64,000 nucleotides of DNA from Vibrio hannami (lineage in GTDB: Bacteria; Pseudomonadota; Gammaproteobacteria; Enterobacterales; Vibrionaceae), in assembly GCF_029589055.1 (NCBI RefSeq), contig NZ_JARQZP010000003.1, forward strand, positions 186,001-250,000. Reading direction: 5' to 3'. Below the pieces are notes generated by a model. The model did not search any database and was not told the origin of the DNA. It saw nothing but the letters and a program-made list of their open reading frames with translations. This document shows positions 29,041 to 37,222 of the stretch, piece by piece. How positions within the stretch are numbered: position 1 is the stretch's first letter; the number at the start of each line of letters is the position of its first letter. The translations under genes were made by a program, and so were the position numbers.

Positions 29041-29694
29041 ATGGATGCGAATATTTCAAATGAGGCAGCATTGCGAGTAGCGATGGCTGCGAAATCTCTG
29101 CCAAATGTAGATATTAAATCTTTGCTTGGACTGCTTGTACAACATCTGGGTGAACCCCTATCAGAGCAGACGTTAAGCAGAATTTCTCCCAAGTCCTTTA
29201 GAATTCTGGTCTCTTCTTTAGATGACAGTATATCTCGCAGAGATGTTACATCGGCTTTAGCTGTATTAACCAATCAGGAATTAGAGGCACTAGAGATACC
29301 GGATATCCCGGATCTTCCTCCACTTATGGGGCCAAAGCTGCGTATTGCTATTACCTCAAACCAGGGGGAAATGTTAAACGGTCATTATGGCTCTTGTATG
29401 CGGGTATTAGTTTACGAAGTAAATGAAACAGCTTACCAGTTGGTAGACGTGAGGTCGGTTGATAATAGCTTGAAAGGAGAGTCGCGCTCTGACTATATGC
29501 TTTCACTGCTGCGTGAATGTCAAATTCTATTTACGCTTTCAATTGGTGGCCCTGCTGCAGCGAAAGTGACGCGTGCCAACATTCATCCTGTGAAGAAACT
29601 TGCTCCAGTTAACGCTGAAGAGGTATTGAGTGAGCTGAGTAAGGTAATTGCCGGTTCGCCTCCTCCATGGATGAAGAAACTACTTTCAGAATAG
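29041..29694 (+). CDS. nifY: NifY, nitrogenase cofactor-binding chaperone
   Basis: 217 aa. The N-terminal helical domain (about 1-90, with LLGLLVQHLGEPLSEQTLSRISPKSFRILVS) and the C-terminal dinitrogenase iron-molybdenum cofactor-binding domain (about 98-205: LRIAITSNQGEMLNGHYGSCMRVLVYEV) match NifY/NafY. These proteins hold apo-dinitrogenase or FeMo-co during assembly. The order nifHDKTY equals that of Klebsiella, which supports NifY over NafY. Confidence 0.88.
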   Translation: MDANISNEAALRVAMAAKSLPNVDIKSLLGLLVQHLGEPLSEQTLSRISPKSFRILVSSLDDSISRRDVTSALAVLTNQELEALEIPDIPDLPPLMGPKLRIAITSNQGEMLNGHYGSCMRVLVYEVNETAYQLVDVRSVDNSLKGESRSDYMLSLLRECQILFTLSIGGPAAAKVTRANIHPVKKLAPVNAEEVLSELSKVIAGSPPPWMKKLLSE

Positions 29695-29731
29695 GGCTTT
29701 CAGCGTAAAGCAGTAAGAGTAAGGATTTGTT

Positions 29732-30019
29732 ATGGATAGAACTCCAGAGCTTATTGGAGAAGTACAGATAGCGTATATCGGACAGTTGCTCGAATCACGT
29801 AACATTATCGATGAAGAGGCCATTAGCAAGCTACGGGAAGCTTTCCCTTCGCTTCGGTTCACCTTGTCCAGTGAAGATGAAGTAGGGGAGCGGGAAGCTT
29901 ACGAGTGTTTCAGTAACTTTGATATCCATCTGGTTGCGTCCCATCCCGGTGGTTGTAGTCACCTCACCTACAACGCAGAACAGTGCAATGGTATTCTGAT
30001 AGCGCTTCACGAAGAGTGA
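29732..30019 (+). CDS. Small nif-cluster protein (DUF6129-like), function unknown
   Basis: 95-aa cytoplasmic protein placed between nifY and nifE, 37 nt after nifY with an AAGGA ribosome site. It begins EVQIAYIGQLLESRNIIDEEAISKLREAFPSLRFT and ends HPGGCSHLTYNAEQCNGILIALHEE. The C-terminal HPGGCSHLT...CNGILIA segment with two Cys looks conserved. I believe it belongs to the short proteins (DUF6129) seen beside nifY or nifE in other gamma-proteobacterial nif clusters, but could not check this. A role in cofactor assembly or oxygen adaptation is inference only. Confidence 0.62.
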   Translation: MDRTPELIGEVQIAYIGQLLESRNIIDEEAISKLREAFPSLRFTLSSEDEVGEREAYECFSNFDIHLVASHPGGCSHLTYNAEQCNGILIALHEE

Positions 30020-30054
30020 TATCATTAATAAGACCCGTCATCGCTAATAAAGCC

Positions 30055-30080
30055 CGTCATCCCTGCGAAGGCAGGGATCT
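30055..30080. repeat. Partial REP-like hairpin downstream of the nifTY unit
   Basis: CGTCATCCCTGCGAAGGCAGGGATC-type hairpin resembling the ends of the element at 28675-28749, preceded by a second CCCGTCAT copy at 30034-30041. It lies in the 281-bp gap between the 95-aa gene and nifE, upstream of the nifE control sites. Confidence 0.6.
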
Positions 30081-30172
30081 ATTCAACTTAATGTACCAAA
30101 ATTTATTAGATTTCCGCTGAGACACCCAGAAAGTGAGTACTTTCGTTCCAAATGCCCTAGTGTCACAAAAAT

Positions 30173-30188
30173 TGTCTGCTTTATGACA
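30173..30188 (+). promoter_or_regulatory. NifA upstream activator site for nifE
   Basis: TGTCTGCTTTATGACA fits TGT-N10-ACA and extends to an inverted repeat ATTGTC/GACAAT. It is about 62 bp upstream of the nifE -24/-12 promoter. Confidence 0.85.
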
Positions 30189-30249
30189 ATTGTCTTTCAA
30201 TTCTCTTCTTTCTATCCAAAAAAGTTCAATAAAACAATTGGTTATATTC

Positions 30250-30265
30250 TGGTTTCCAAATTGCA
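30250..30265 (+). promoter_or_regulatory. Sigma-54 promoter of the nifENX operon
   Basis: TGGTTTCCAAATTGCA has GG-N10-GC spacing and a full TTGCA on the -12 side. The nifE ATG begins 35 nt further on. Confidence 0.85.
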
Positions 30266-30300
30266 ACAGAGTACAAAAGGATTCTGTCGCAGGAGGCGCA

Positions 30301-31731
30301 ATGAAACGATCCGATATTCGATTACTTCAGGATGAACCCGCATGTGAGCACAATGATGGGGAAAAATCAGGATGCTCGCGTCCAACCCCAGGGGCTACTG
30401 CGGGTGGCTGTACGTTTGATGGTGCTCAGATAAGCCTTCTTCCTATTGCCGATGTAGGCCATATCGTTCACGGTCCAATTGGTTGTGCGGGTAATAGCTG
30501 GAATAACCGTGGAACACGAGCGACAGGAAAAAATCTGTTTCGGCTTGGGTTTACTACCGATCTTAATGAGCAAGACGTCATCATGGGGAGGTCTGAAAAG
30601 CGTCTCCTACATGCGATAAAACAGCTGGTGGAAGAACATCAACCACCGGCTGTATTTGTGTATATGACTTGTGTACCGGCGTTAGAAGGTGATGATGTAG
30701 AAGCGATCTGTGAGTTAGCTCAAAAGAGATTTGGTATTCCAGTTGTCAACGTCGATGCCGCGGGTTTCTACGGCAATAAAAACCTGGGCAACCGAATTGC
30801 GGGTGAGGTGATGGTGGAAAAGGTGATTGGTAGTGCCGAGCCACCAGAAAAGCCACTGATGAAACATGACTCCTCTCGGAAAGTGCACGATATCGTGCTG
30901 ATTGGTGAATACAACATTGCTGGAGAGTTTTGGCATGTGTCTCCCTTGTTTGAAGAGCTAGGGCTTAGGGTTCTTTGTTGTATGGCTGGTGATACCCAGT
31001 TCCACCAAATTCAGACCATGCACCGCGCCGATGCCTCTATGGTGGTGTGTTCACGTGCACAGATAAATGTCGCCCGAAAGCTTCAGGAGAACTGGGGTAT
31101 TCCGTGGTTTGAGGGGAGTTTTTACGGTATTGAAGACACATCAGATGCGTTGAGGCAATTTGCCCGTTTGTTGAATGATGAAAAACTTACTCAGCATACC
31201 GAAGAGGTGATTGCCCGAGAAGAGCAGCGGGTACGTGATGCTCTAAAGCCGTATAGGGAAAAGTTGCAAGGCAAAAAAGCGTTGCTCTACACAGGTGGTG
31301 TTAAATCCTGGTCGGTGATCTCTGCTCTTGCTGAGTTGGGTATACATACTGTGGCTACAGGAACAAGAAAGTCCACTCAATCGGATAAAAATCGTATTAC
31401 CCAAATCATGGGCGAGGATGCGGTCATGTTGGACGAAGGGGGAGCGAGAAGGCTACTGGATGTGTACTACGAACACGATGCAGATGTGATGATTGCGGGT
31501 GGCCGGAATATGTACACCGCCCTAAAAGCTCCGATTCCTTTCCTGCATATCAATCAGGAGAGAGAACTCGCTTACGCTGGTTATGAAGGGATGATCACCA
31601 TGGCTAAAGAGCTCTGTCGTACCATTGAAAGCCCTGTGTGGGAAGCGGCGAGAAGTTCAGCTCCATGGGATTCAAAGCCAGAAGCTGATTTATTTGAAGA
31701 TAACGCTGTGGCGTCGAACATAAAAGCGTAA
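30301..31731 (+). CDS. nifE: Nitrogenase FeMo-cofactor scaffold NifE
   Basis: 476-aa NifD-like subunit of the NifEN scaffold on which the NifB-co precursor is turned into FeMo-co. Start at 30301 ([18 protein letters not shown]) with AGGAGG 7 nt upstream; upstream in-frame Met codons lie before the promoter and are ignored. Cluster Cys are C37 ([10 protein letters not shown]), C62 ([12 protein letters not shown]) and C124 ([12 protein letters not shown]). The first gene of an operon that continues to nifN, nifX, ferredoxin, draG and draT. Confidence 0.96.
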   Translation: MKRSDIRLLQDEPACEHNDGEKSGCSRPTPGATAGGCTFDGAQISLLPIADVGHIVHGPIGCAGNSWNNRGTRATGKNLFRLGFTTDLNEQDVIMGRSEKRLLHAIKQLVEEHQPPAVFVYMTCVPALEGDDVEAICELAQKRFGIPVVNVDAAGFYGNKNLGNRIAGEVMVEKVIGSAEPPEKPLMKHDSSRKVHDIVLIGEYNIAGEFWHVSPLFEELGLRVLCCMAGDTQFHQIQTMHRADASMVVCSRAQINVARKLQENWGIPWFEGSFYGIEDTSDALRQFARLLNDEKLTQHTEEVIAREEQRVRDALKPYREKLQGKKALLYTGGVKSWSVISALAELGIHTVATGTRKSTQSDKNRITQIMGEDAVMLDEGGARRLLDVYYEHDADVMIAGGRNMYTALKAPIPFLHINQERELAYAGYEGMITMAKELCRTIESPVWEAARSSAPWDSKPEADLFEDNAVASNIKA

Positions 31732-31741
31732 GGGGATCATC

Positions 31742-33145
31742 ATGAAGAAAGCCAAATTTTCAAAAACCAACAGCCCTTTAGCGACACAGCCTCTAAAAAC
31801 CAGTGCGGCTACAGGGGCTACAGTCGCAACACTCGGGTTTCGCGGGAGTATTCCTCTGTTACACGGCGCTCAAGGGTGTGCTGCTTTTAGTAAGATCTAC
31901 CTGATTTCCCATTTTCGCGAACCGATTCCAACTCAAAACACAGCAATCGATCATATCTCCGCAGTAATGGGAGGTGACGAAAGCCTCTTTCAGGCACTGG
32001 CTTTATTGTGCGAAAAACATTCGCCTGAGCTAATTTCTGTCATGACTACAGGTTTAACAGAAATGCAGGGTACAGATCTAGTCAGGGTAATAAAAGACTT
32101 TAAATTGGCTCATCCGGAATACGCATCGACAACGGTGGTAAATATGAATACTCCCGACTTTACTGGATCGATGCAAACCGGATTCGCGCACGCAGTAGAC
32201 CGTATTGTGCGTCAGAACGTGAAAGCGGCTACTGGCCGACCAATTGAAAAGAAGCAGGTCAACGTTCTCTGTTCCGTAGCGATGACGTCAGCGGATATCG
32301 AAACATTGAAAAAGTATATAGAGGCATTTCAACTTAACGCGGTAGTGGTTCCTGATATATCTCTATCACTGGATGGGCATATGGATGACGAAGATTACTC
32401 ACCAACCAGTACAGGGGGAACATCCATACTCGAAGTTGAAATGATGTCAGAGAGCTCTGCGACTATTGTTCTGGGCGAATCTATGCTTCCGACGGCGAAG
32501 TGGCTGCAAAAACGCTTCGAAATTCCGGTGATTAAAGCAGACATGGGTATGGGACTGGAAGCTGTAGACCAGTTGATCATGGCTCTTAGTGAATTAAGTG
32601 GCATGCCTGTTCCTAAATGGATAACCAGAGAGAGAAAGCGACTTCAGGATGCAATGGTAGATACTCATTTCTTCCTCACCACAGCAAACATTTCATTGGG
32701 ACTAGAGCCTGATCTGGCGATTGGCTACGGCGCGTTACTCAATAGTGTTGGCGCTAATATCGTTCGGGTTGTTTCAACATTAGAAACTCGTGGTCTTAAA
32801 CGTATAGAAGCCGATGAGGTGATTGTGGGAGACCTATCCATGTTGTTGCCTTCGGCGACAAAAATATCTGCAGTTATCAGCAATACCCATGCGGCGCATA
32901 TTTGTGAGCCGGAAATTCCTGTCATCCGAGCAGGATATCCTTGCCATGATCAGTTTGGCAATATGGATATGCGCCAATTTGGTTATGAGGGAAGTAGAGA
33001 ACGATTGTTCGCGCTGGCAAACCGATTGGTTCATGCCCATGAAGAAGTTCCACCTCATGTCAGTAGTTACCGCTTTGAGCCTTCGGAGGTCATTCAACAG
33101 GAGACGCCATGTAATGAGACGCCCCGTAAGGAGACACAATGTTAA
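31742..33145 (+). CDS. nifN: Nitrogenase FeMo-cofactor scaffold NifN
   Basis: 467-aa NifK-like partner of NifE. The P-cluster-like Cys is in LLHGAQGCAAFSKIYLISHF and the surrounding PLKTSAATGATVATLGFRGSIPL is typical of NifN. Further landmarks are AVMGGDESLFQALAL and VMTTGLTEMQGTD, where the third NifK Cys is replaced by Thr-Gly, as in other NifN. It begins 10 nt after nifE and overlaps nifX by 7 nt. Confidence 0.95.
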   Translation: MKKAKFSKTNSPLATQPLKTSAATGATVATLGFRGSIPLLHGAQGCAAFSKIYLISHFREPIPTQNTAIDHISAVMGGDESLFQALALLCEKHSPELISVMTTGLTEMQGTDLVRVIKDFKLAHPEYASTTVVNMNTPDFTGSMQTGFAHAVDRIVRQNVKAATGRPIEKKQVNVLCSVAMTSADIETLKKYIEAFQLNAVVVPDISLSLDGHMDDEDYSPTSTGGTSILEVEMMSESSATIVLGESMLPTAKWLQKRFEIPVIKADMGMGLEAVDQLIMALSELSGMPVPKWITRERKRLQDAMVDTHFFLTTANISLGLEPDLAIGYGALLNSVGANIVRVVSTLETRGLKRIEADEVIVGDLSMLLPSATKISAVISNTHAAHICEPEIPVIRAGYPCHDQFGNMDMRQFGYEGSRERLFALANRLVHAHEEVPPHVSSYRFEPSEVIQQETPCNETPRKETQC

Positions 33146-33633
33146 GAAGCGAAAGAAAGCTGCATGTAGAGCCGCGCCCAGATGAATCGCTATTTAACCT
33201 TAAGGTAGCTTTTACTACTCAGGATCGACATCACGTAGACCAACACTTCGGTACAGCGAAATGTGTTTTGGTCTATGGAGTCGGCAAAGATAATTGGTCT
33301 TTAATTGAAGCGATTGAGTATCCGGACAGTGATGAACGAAGACACGACAAGTTACCGGGGCGGATTCAGGATCTGGCTGAACTCAAGTGTTCGGCTATCT
33401 ATTGTAATGCCTGTGGTGTATCGGCGATTCGTAAGTTGTTGGAGAACGATATAAACCCGGTAAAGGTTCATGAAGGAGCCGATATTCACGATTTGATTTG
33501 TGAGCTTCAGGACAAGCTGAAGGGTACGCCGACAGGTTGGGTTAACAGGGCAATAAAGTCGATCAATAAGCCATTGAATAGTGATGTTTCATCTGAGAAA
33601 AGACTTGCTCAGATGATGGAAGAAGATTGGTAA
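33139..33633 (+). CDS. nifX: NifX, FeMo-co/NifB-co carrier
   Basis: 164 aa with the dinitrogenase iron-molybdenum cofactor-binding fold: LKVAFTTQDRHHVDQHFGTAKCVLVYGV, then KCSAIYCNACGVSAIRKLL. NifX binds NifB-co and VK-cluster and moves them between NifB, NifEN and the enzyme. It overlaps nifN by 7 nt. About 30 extra residues after the core (LNSDVSSEKRLAQMMEEDW) agree with gamma-proteobacterial NifX. Confidence 0.93.
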   Translation: MLRSERKLHVEPRPDESLFNLKVAFTTQDRHHVDQHFGTAKCVLVYGVGKDNWSLIEAIEYPDSDERRHDKLPGRIQDLAELKCSAIYCNACGVSAIRKLLENDINPVKVHEGADIHDLICELQDKLKGTPTGWVNRAIKSINKPLNSDVSSEKRLAQMMEEDW

Positions 33634-33671
33634 ATTACTTGAGTATATTAACTTAAAACAAGGAATGTTAT

Positions 33672-33977
33672 ATGAGCATGATAATGGGGTACACCCATGG
33701 TGGAGCGTTATGGGAGCCAAAATTTATAAGTGAATTGAACCAGGACAGCTGCATTGGTTGTGGCCGTTGTTACAAGGTTTGCTCCAGAGATGTGTTTGAT
33801 CTGGTTGAAAAGGAGATCTCCGATGAAGATGATGATCTATACGACGATTACGATGACGACGAAGTAATGATGGTTATGGCTGTGAAAGATCAAATGGATT
33901 GTGTGGGTTGTGGCTCGTGCGCCAAAGTTTGCCCTAAGAACTGCCATAGCTTTGAATCGGCAGCTATGCCAGCGTAA
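33672..33977 (+). CDS. fdxB: Nif-specific 2[4Fe-4S] ferredoxin (FdxB / ferredoxin III type)
   Basis: 101-aa ferredoxin with two 4Fe-4S motifs, CIGCGRCYKVCSRDVF (about 27-42) and CVGCGSCAKVCPKNC (about 77-91). They are joined by a long loop very rich in Asp and Glu (EKEISDEDDDLYDDYDDDE). The N-terminus YTHGGALWEPKFI is typical of the nif-associated ferredoxin III family. It probably serves nitrogenase electron delivery or cofactor assembly. It sits 38 nt after nifX and 5 nt before draG in the nifE operon. Confidence 0.9.
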   Translation: MSMIMGYTHGGALWEPKFISELNQDSCIGCGRCYKVCSRDVFDLVEKEISDEDDDLYDDYDDDEVMMVMAVKDQMDCVGCGSCAKVCPKNCHSFESAAMPA

Positions 33978-33982
33978 TTATA

Positions 33983-34894
33983 ATGAGTTCAGATAAAGCA
34001 TTAGACAGATCAAAAGGTTGCCTTGCAGGGTTAGCCGTTGGTGATGCTATTGGTACTACGCTAGAGTTCAAACCCAGAGGGACGTTCAAGCCTCTGACTG
34101 ATATGAAGGGAGGAGGCCATTTTAGCCTTAAAAAAGGGTACTGGACGGATGATACTTCGATGGCACTTTGCTTAGGTCACAGTCTGGTAGAGTGCCAGGG
34201 TTTCAACCCGAAAGATCAGATAGAAAAATACTGTGACTGGATGGATAACGGTTACATGAGCAGTATCGGCGTCTGTTTTGATGTCGGAATAACCGTTTCA
34301 TCCGCTTTGAGGCGCTATCAAAAAACCGGAGAGCCATATTCTGGGTCTAAAGCAAAAATGAGCTCGGGTAATGGGTCGATCATGCGTCTTGCTCCTATTC
34401 CTATCTATTTCCACCGTGATATAGAGCAAGCTGAGTTTTTCGGAGGAGAAAGTTCACGAACGACCCATGGTTCTGAGCAGTGTGTGGATAGTTGCCGCTA
34501 TCTTTCGAAGATTCTATCTTTGCTTATCAATGGATCAGATAAACAGGTCGTGTTCGATAGCGGTTATGCCCCAACCACACAAACACTCGAGAGAATAGTG
34601 TTAGGCTCCGTGAATAGCCTGAGCTATGATGATCTTACGGGTAGTGGTTATGTGATTGAAAGTCTTGAATCAGCGTTATGGTGTTTTCTGAACACAGACT
34701 GTTTTGACTCTTGTGTTCTATCCGCTGCAAACCTTGGAAATGACGCAGATACGACTGCAGCGATTGCAGGTCAGCTCGCGGGAGCCTATTATGGACATAG
34801 CGGGATCAGAAAAGAGTGGCGGGAAGCTCTCTATCTGCATAGCGATATAATGGAACTCGCTAACCGTCTTTATCTACAAGGAGGAGAGATCTGA
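33983..34894 (+). CDS. draG: DraG, ADP-ribosyl-[dinitrogen reductase] glycohydrolase
   Basis: 303-aa enzyme that removes ADP-ribose from NifH Arg101 and so reactivates nitrogenase. It has GLAVGDAIGTTLEF at the start, YWTDDTSMALCLG (Mn-binding Thr-Asp-Asp), and the second metal motif GNDADTTAAIAGQLAGAYYG. These match the DraG/ADP-ribosylglycohydrolase fold. It begins 5 nt after the ferredoxin gene and ends 4 nt before draT, in reverse order to the draTG operon of Rhodospirillum. Confidence 0.92.
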   Translation: MSSDKALDRSKGCLAGLAVGDAIGTTLEFKPRGTFKPLTDMKGGGHFSLKKGYWTDDTSMALCLGHSLVECQGFNPKDQIEKYCDWMDNGYMSSIGVCFDVGITVSSALRRYQKTGEPYSGSKAKMSSGNGSIMRLAPIPIYFHRDIEQAEFFGGESSRTTHGSEQCVDSCRYLSKILSLLINGSDKQVVFDSGYAPTTQTLERIVLGSVNSLSYDDLTGSGYVIESLESALWCFLNTDCFDSCVLSAANLGNDADTTAAIAGQLAGAYYGHSGIRKEWREALYLHSDIMELANRLYLQGGEI

Positions 34895-34898
34895 TTCG

Positions 34899-35722
34899 AT
34901 GGGTAGTTTTCAATATGTATCCGGTAAAACCGAAGAGGCGTTATTAAAAGAGATAACGCTTGCCTTTAGCCACTGCAATATTCCCCCCGAATATTAGCCA
35001 GTTTGTCCTACCAACAGCGACCGATTCCTATCGACATCGATAATTTGCAGGTGTGGAATAAAGAGCTTTTTCAAGCGCTGGACATTTCTCATAGTATCGA
35101 TGAACGTGTTGCTACTTTTCAGGAATATATGCAGGTACGTTTTCGTCTATCGAAAGAGGATGACCGCTTTAATGATGATCCACCAACAAGAGCTAAGGTA
35201 GACTACAAAAAACTACTGCTCGGTTGGTTGTTTGACTCAGATAACGAGCAAGGAGCAGCCTGGCGTAGTTGGGTAGAGTCTCGCTTTGGATTGATTACTC
35301 GCTATCATGGCGAGCCAATAGGCCCTCCTGATAGTGAGTCAGAATTGCGCTTTCGACAGTTGTGTGCGAAAGCAATACACAACACTAATGAACTTTACTC
35401 TCAACTGGACGCGCTGTACCAGTTTTGTCAGCACGAACTCAATTTCAGATTCCCTTCAGCCAGTCATTTAACTTTGTATCGCGGCTGCGCCGACCTACCA
35501 GAGTATTCGATAGAGGATAAAGAGGTTCACCTATTTAACAACTTGAGCTCTTTAACTTCTGACCCTGAATCCGCGCTTCGCTTTGGTACAAAAGTCTACG
35601 AGGTGAGAGTACCGAAATTCAAGGTTGTTTGCTTTGACTCACTTCTTCCCGGTTCCCTGAATGGTGAGCAGGAATATATGGTACTCGGTGGTTTATACCA
35701 GGGGCGCAAAGTCAATTTTTAG
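34899..35722 (+). CDS. draT: DraT, NAD(+)-dinitrogen-reductase ADP-ribosyltransferase, frameshifted as sequenced
   Basis: Enzyme that shuts nitrogenase off by ADP-ribosylating NifH when ammonium appears or energy falls. The ATG at 34899 follows GGAGGAG, and the first 32 codons read MGSFQYVSGKTEEALLKE... until a stop at 34993-34995. From 34994 the DraT body continues in another frame: LASLSYQQRPIPIDID, then TRAKVDYKKLLLGWLFDSDNEQGAAWRSWVE, and SLTSDPESALRFGTKVYEVRVPKFKVVCF. One extra C in the C6 run at 34983-34988 joins them into one 274-aa protein of normal DraT size. Translation could otherwise only begin at a TTG (35003), with no ribosome site. A sequencing deletion is likely. Confidence 0.85.
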
Positions 35723-35902
35723 CGTGCATACTTCTAAGTATATCAATCTAGAACACTACCTTAACAGCGTTAGGGTAGTGTGACTCTCGATCCCATTGTT
35801 GCAATTCTGGCACCAGTGAATGGAGATTACATTTGTTTTTCCTATATAAGAATCTGCTTATAATCTACTCCATCAATCGCCAACACTCATCAGGAGTACG
35901 TT

Positions 35903-36007
35903 ATGACAATCGCTAAATATTCACTGCTTCTTTCCACTATCGGTGGTGCGTTGTTAGCTAGCTTAAGCAACTATCAAATTTGGTACATCCTTACTGCACT
36001 TATGTAA
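35903..36007 (+). CDS. Small hydrophobic protein of 34 aa
   Basis: MTIAKYSLLLSTIGGALLAS is followed by LSNYQIWYILTALM. The gene has a good ribosome site (AGGAG, 7 nt before the ATG), a possible -10 TATAAT at about 35869, and a hairpin immediately after its stop. Most of the peptide is hydrophobic and could form one membrane helix. I know of no family. It lies alone between draT and the toxin-antitoxin pair, so it may belong to neither. Confidence 0.5.
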   Translation: MTIAKYSLLLSTIGGALLASLSNYQIWYILTALM

Positions 36008-36028
36008 TATGCCCGCTTTTGGGCATAT
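36007..36028. terminator. Hairpin after the 34-aa gene
   Basis: ATATGCCC and GGGCATAT form an 8-bp stem around GCTTTT. It lies between the small gene (plus) and the tacT-like gene (minus) and could serve both. Confidence 0.6.
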
Positions 36029-36056
36029 AAAACATCATCCACCTGCGAAAGGTTAA

Positions 36057-36554
36057 CTAACTTAAACTCGCCCTGACATCGGCAATAGTAATGAAGAGCT
36101 TGTTTTCAGAATTTTGAAACGCTTGAAACCCATAGCGTTCATAGAAATACTTCGCGCCGTCTTTGGCGTCAACGATGATTACAGGGAACGCTACGCTGTC
36201 ACTAGCAGTCAAAAGTTTTCGGAGCGCGTCGATAAGTAGCCACTCACCAAAGCCTTTTTCTTTGTATCGATCATCAACAGCTAAGCGAGCAATGAGACCA
36301 CCTGAAGTAGATGACTGGTGTTTCTTCTGTAACTTATCAGGCAAAGCCTTCAAGTCAATTGGTGCCATTGTTAGCGTGTAAAAACCGATGATATGTGAGT
36401 TGTTGTTATTGTCTTCCAATACGAAAGTTCTGGTGTTGTCTTTCTTTGCCTGCTGACTCGCCATCGCTTTTAAGTAATTATTAAGAGCTTCGATGCCACA
36501 GTTGAATCGGTTTCTATCGTGCTTGGCTTTATCCAGAAGTACCGTATTCATCAT
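36057..36554 (-). CDS. GNAT-type toxin (TacT-like) of a toxin-antitoxin pair
   Basis: 165-aa GCN5-family acetyltransferase. The acetyl-CoA loop is in ARLAVDDRYKEKGFGEWLLIDAL, and the C-terminus has FYERYGFQAFQNSENKLFI. TacT-type toxins acetylate aminoacyl-tRNA and stop translation. It overlaps by 4 nt the upstream DUF1778 antitoxin gene on the same strand, the usual TacA-TacT order. It interrupts the nif cluster between draT and nifU, so it may have arrived as a separate insertion that now helps retain the region. Confidence 0.85.
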   Translation of the reverse strand: MMNTVLLDKAKHDRNRFNCGIEALNNYLKAMASQQAKKDNTRTFVLEDNNNNSHIIGFYTLTMAPIDLKALPDKLQKKHQSSTSGGLIARLAVDDRYKEKGFGEWLLIDALRKLLTASDSVAFPVIIVDAKDGAKYFYERYGFQAFQNSENKLFITIADVRASLS

Positions 36555-36823
36555 TGAGTTTTGTTCTCGTAACGTTCAGACGCAGCTTTCAGTTTTGAAT
36601 TTGGTTTTGCAGGACTGTCTAAAGCCTCCATTAATAGCATAGCGTCAGCTTGGCTTAGTTTTAGAGCCTGCTCGCGCTCGATCACTTGTTTAGCTTTTTC
36701 AATAGCAGCACTTAGAACAAATGAGTTGATACTCGACATGCCAGCAATTGCGGCAGCTTTTGTTAGTAAATCTTGTGTATCGACATCAACTCTAGCCGTG
36801 ATGCGAGGTAAACTAGTAGCCAT
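36551..36823 (-). CDS. DUF1778 antitoxin (TacA-like)
   Basis: 90 aa. The N-terminal ribbon-helix-helix-like part (ITARVDVDTQDLLTKAAAIAGMSSINSFVLSAAIEKAKQVI) is typical of DUF1778 antitoxins. The Lys/Asn-rich tail would wrap the toxin. It is transcribed first, then the toxin with a 4-nt overlap. Upstream lie repeats of ATTGTGTCA (about 36837 and 36891), the probable self-operator. Confidence 0.85.
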   Translation of the reverse strand: MATSLPRITARVDVDTQDLLTKAAAIAGMSSINSFVLSAAIEKAKQVIEREQALKLSQADAMLLMEALDSPAKPNSKLKAASERYENKTQ

Positions 36824-36836
36824 AATGTGATCTCCT

Positions 36837-36911
36837 ATTGTGTCAAAGTGTCACATGGCTATTATGGTCGTAAAGTGTGTAATAAGCAATCATTGTGTCA
36901 TTTTGGCACGC
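36837..36911 (-). promoter_or_regulatory. Probable operator of the toxin-antitoxin pair
   Basis: ATTGTGTCA occurs twice (near 36837 and 36891) with TGTCACAT and TTGGCAC close by, just upstream of the antitoxin ATG. Such repeats are usual for autoregulating ribbon-helix-helix antitoxins. The rest of the 399-bp gap to nifU holds the nifU control sites listed next. Confidence 0.5.
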
Positions 36912-37015
36912 ATATCAACATAAGACGATGATTTACTTTCAAACTAAACTACCGGTAGCTTTAGGGGGATAGTTCTAACTGTTGTTAAAAAACGGACAAA
37001 CCATCTTGCCCCCTT

Positions 37016-37031
37016 TGTTTTAAACACGACA
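37016..37031 (+). promoter_or_regulatory. NifA upstream activator site for nifU
   Basis: TGTTTTAAACACGACA fits TGT-N10-ACA with flanks CTT/AAG that lengthen the dyad (CTTTGT/ACAAAG). It is 117 bp upstream of the -24/-12 promoter. Confidence 0.8.
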
Positions 37032-37147
37032 AAGCATTATCCGTTTTACGACAAAATAGATAAATTTGTTGTTCGTCACACTTTTCAATCAGCTATTACT
37101 CCCTCTTTTATCCATTTAAAACAGCCAGATATGTGATCTTCGTCTTG

Positions 37148-37163
37148 TGGTGTGATGATTGCA
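37148..37163 (+). promoter_or_regulatory. Sigma-54 promoter of the nifUSVWZM-mod operon
   Basis: TGGTGTGATGATTGCA has GG-N10-GC spacing and a full TTGCA. It precedes the nifU ATG by about 60 nt. Confidence 0.85.
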
Positions 37164-37222
37164 GAAGCCACTCATATGTTTGAATTCTCTGTTTTGGAGA
37201 AAGTACACGGCAAGGAGTGCTT

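Noticed and set aside
35003..35722. draT read as a shorter 239-aa protein starting at the TTG at 35003
   Set aside because: No ribosome site precedes this TTG, and a well-placed ATG with GGAGGAG at 34899 opens the missing N-terminus in another frame; one base restores a normal-length DraT.
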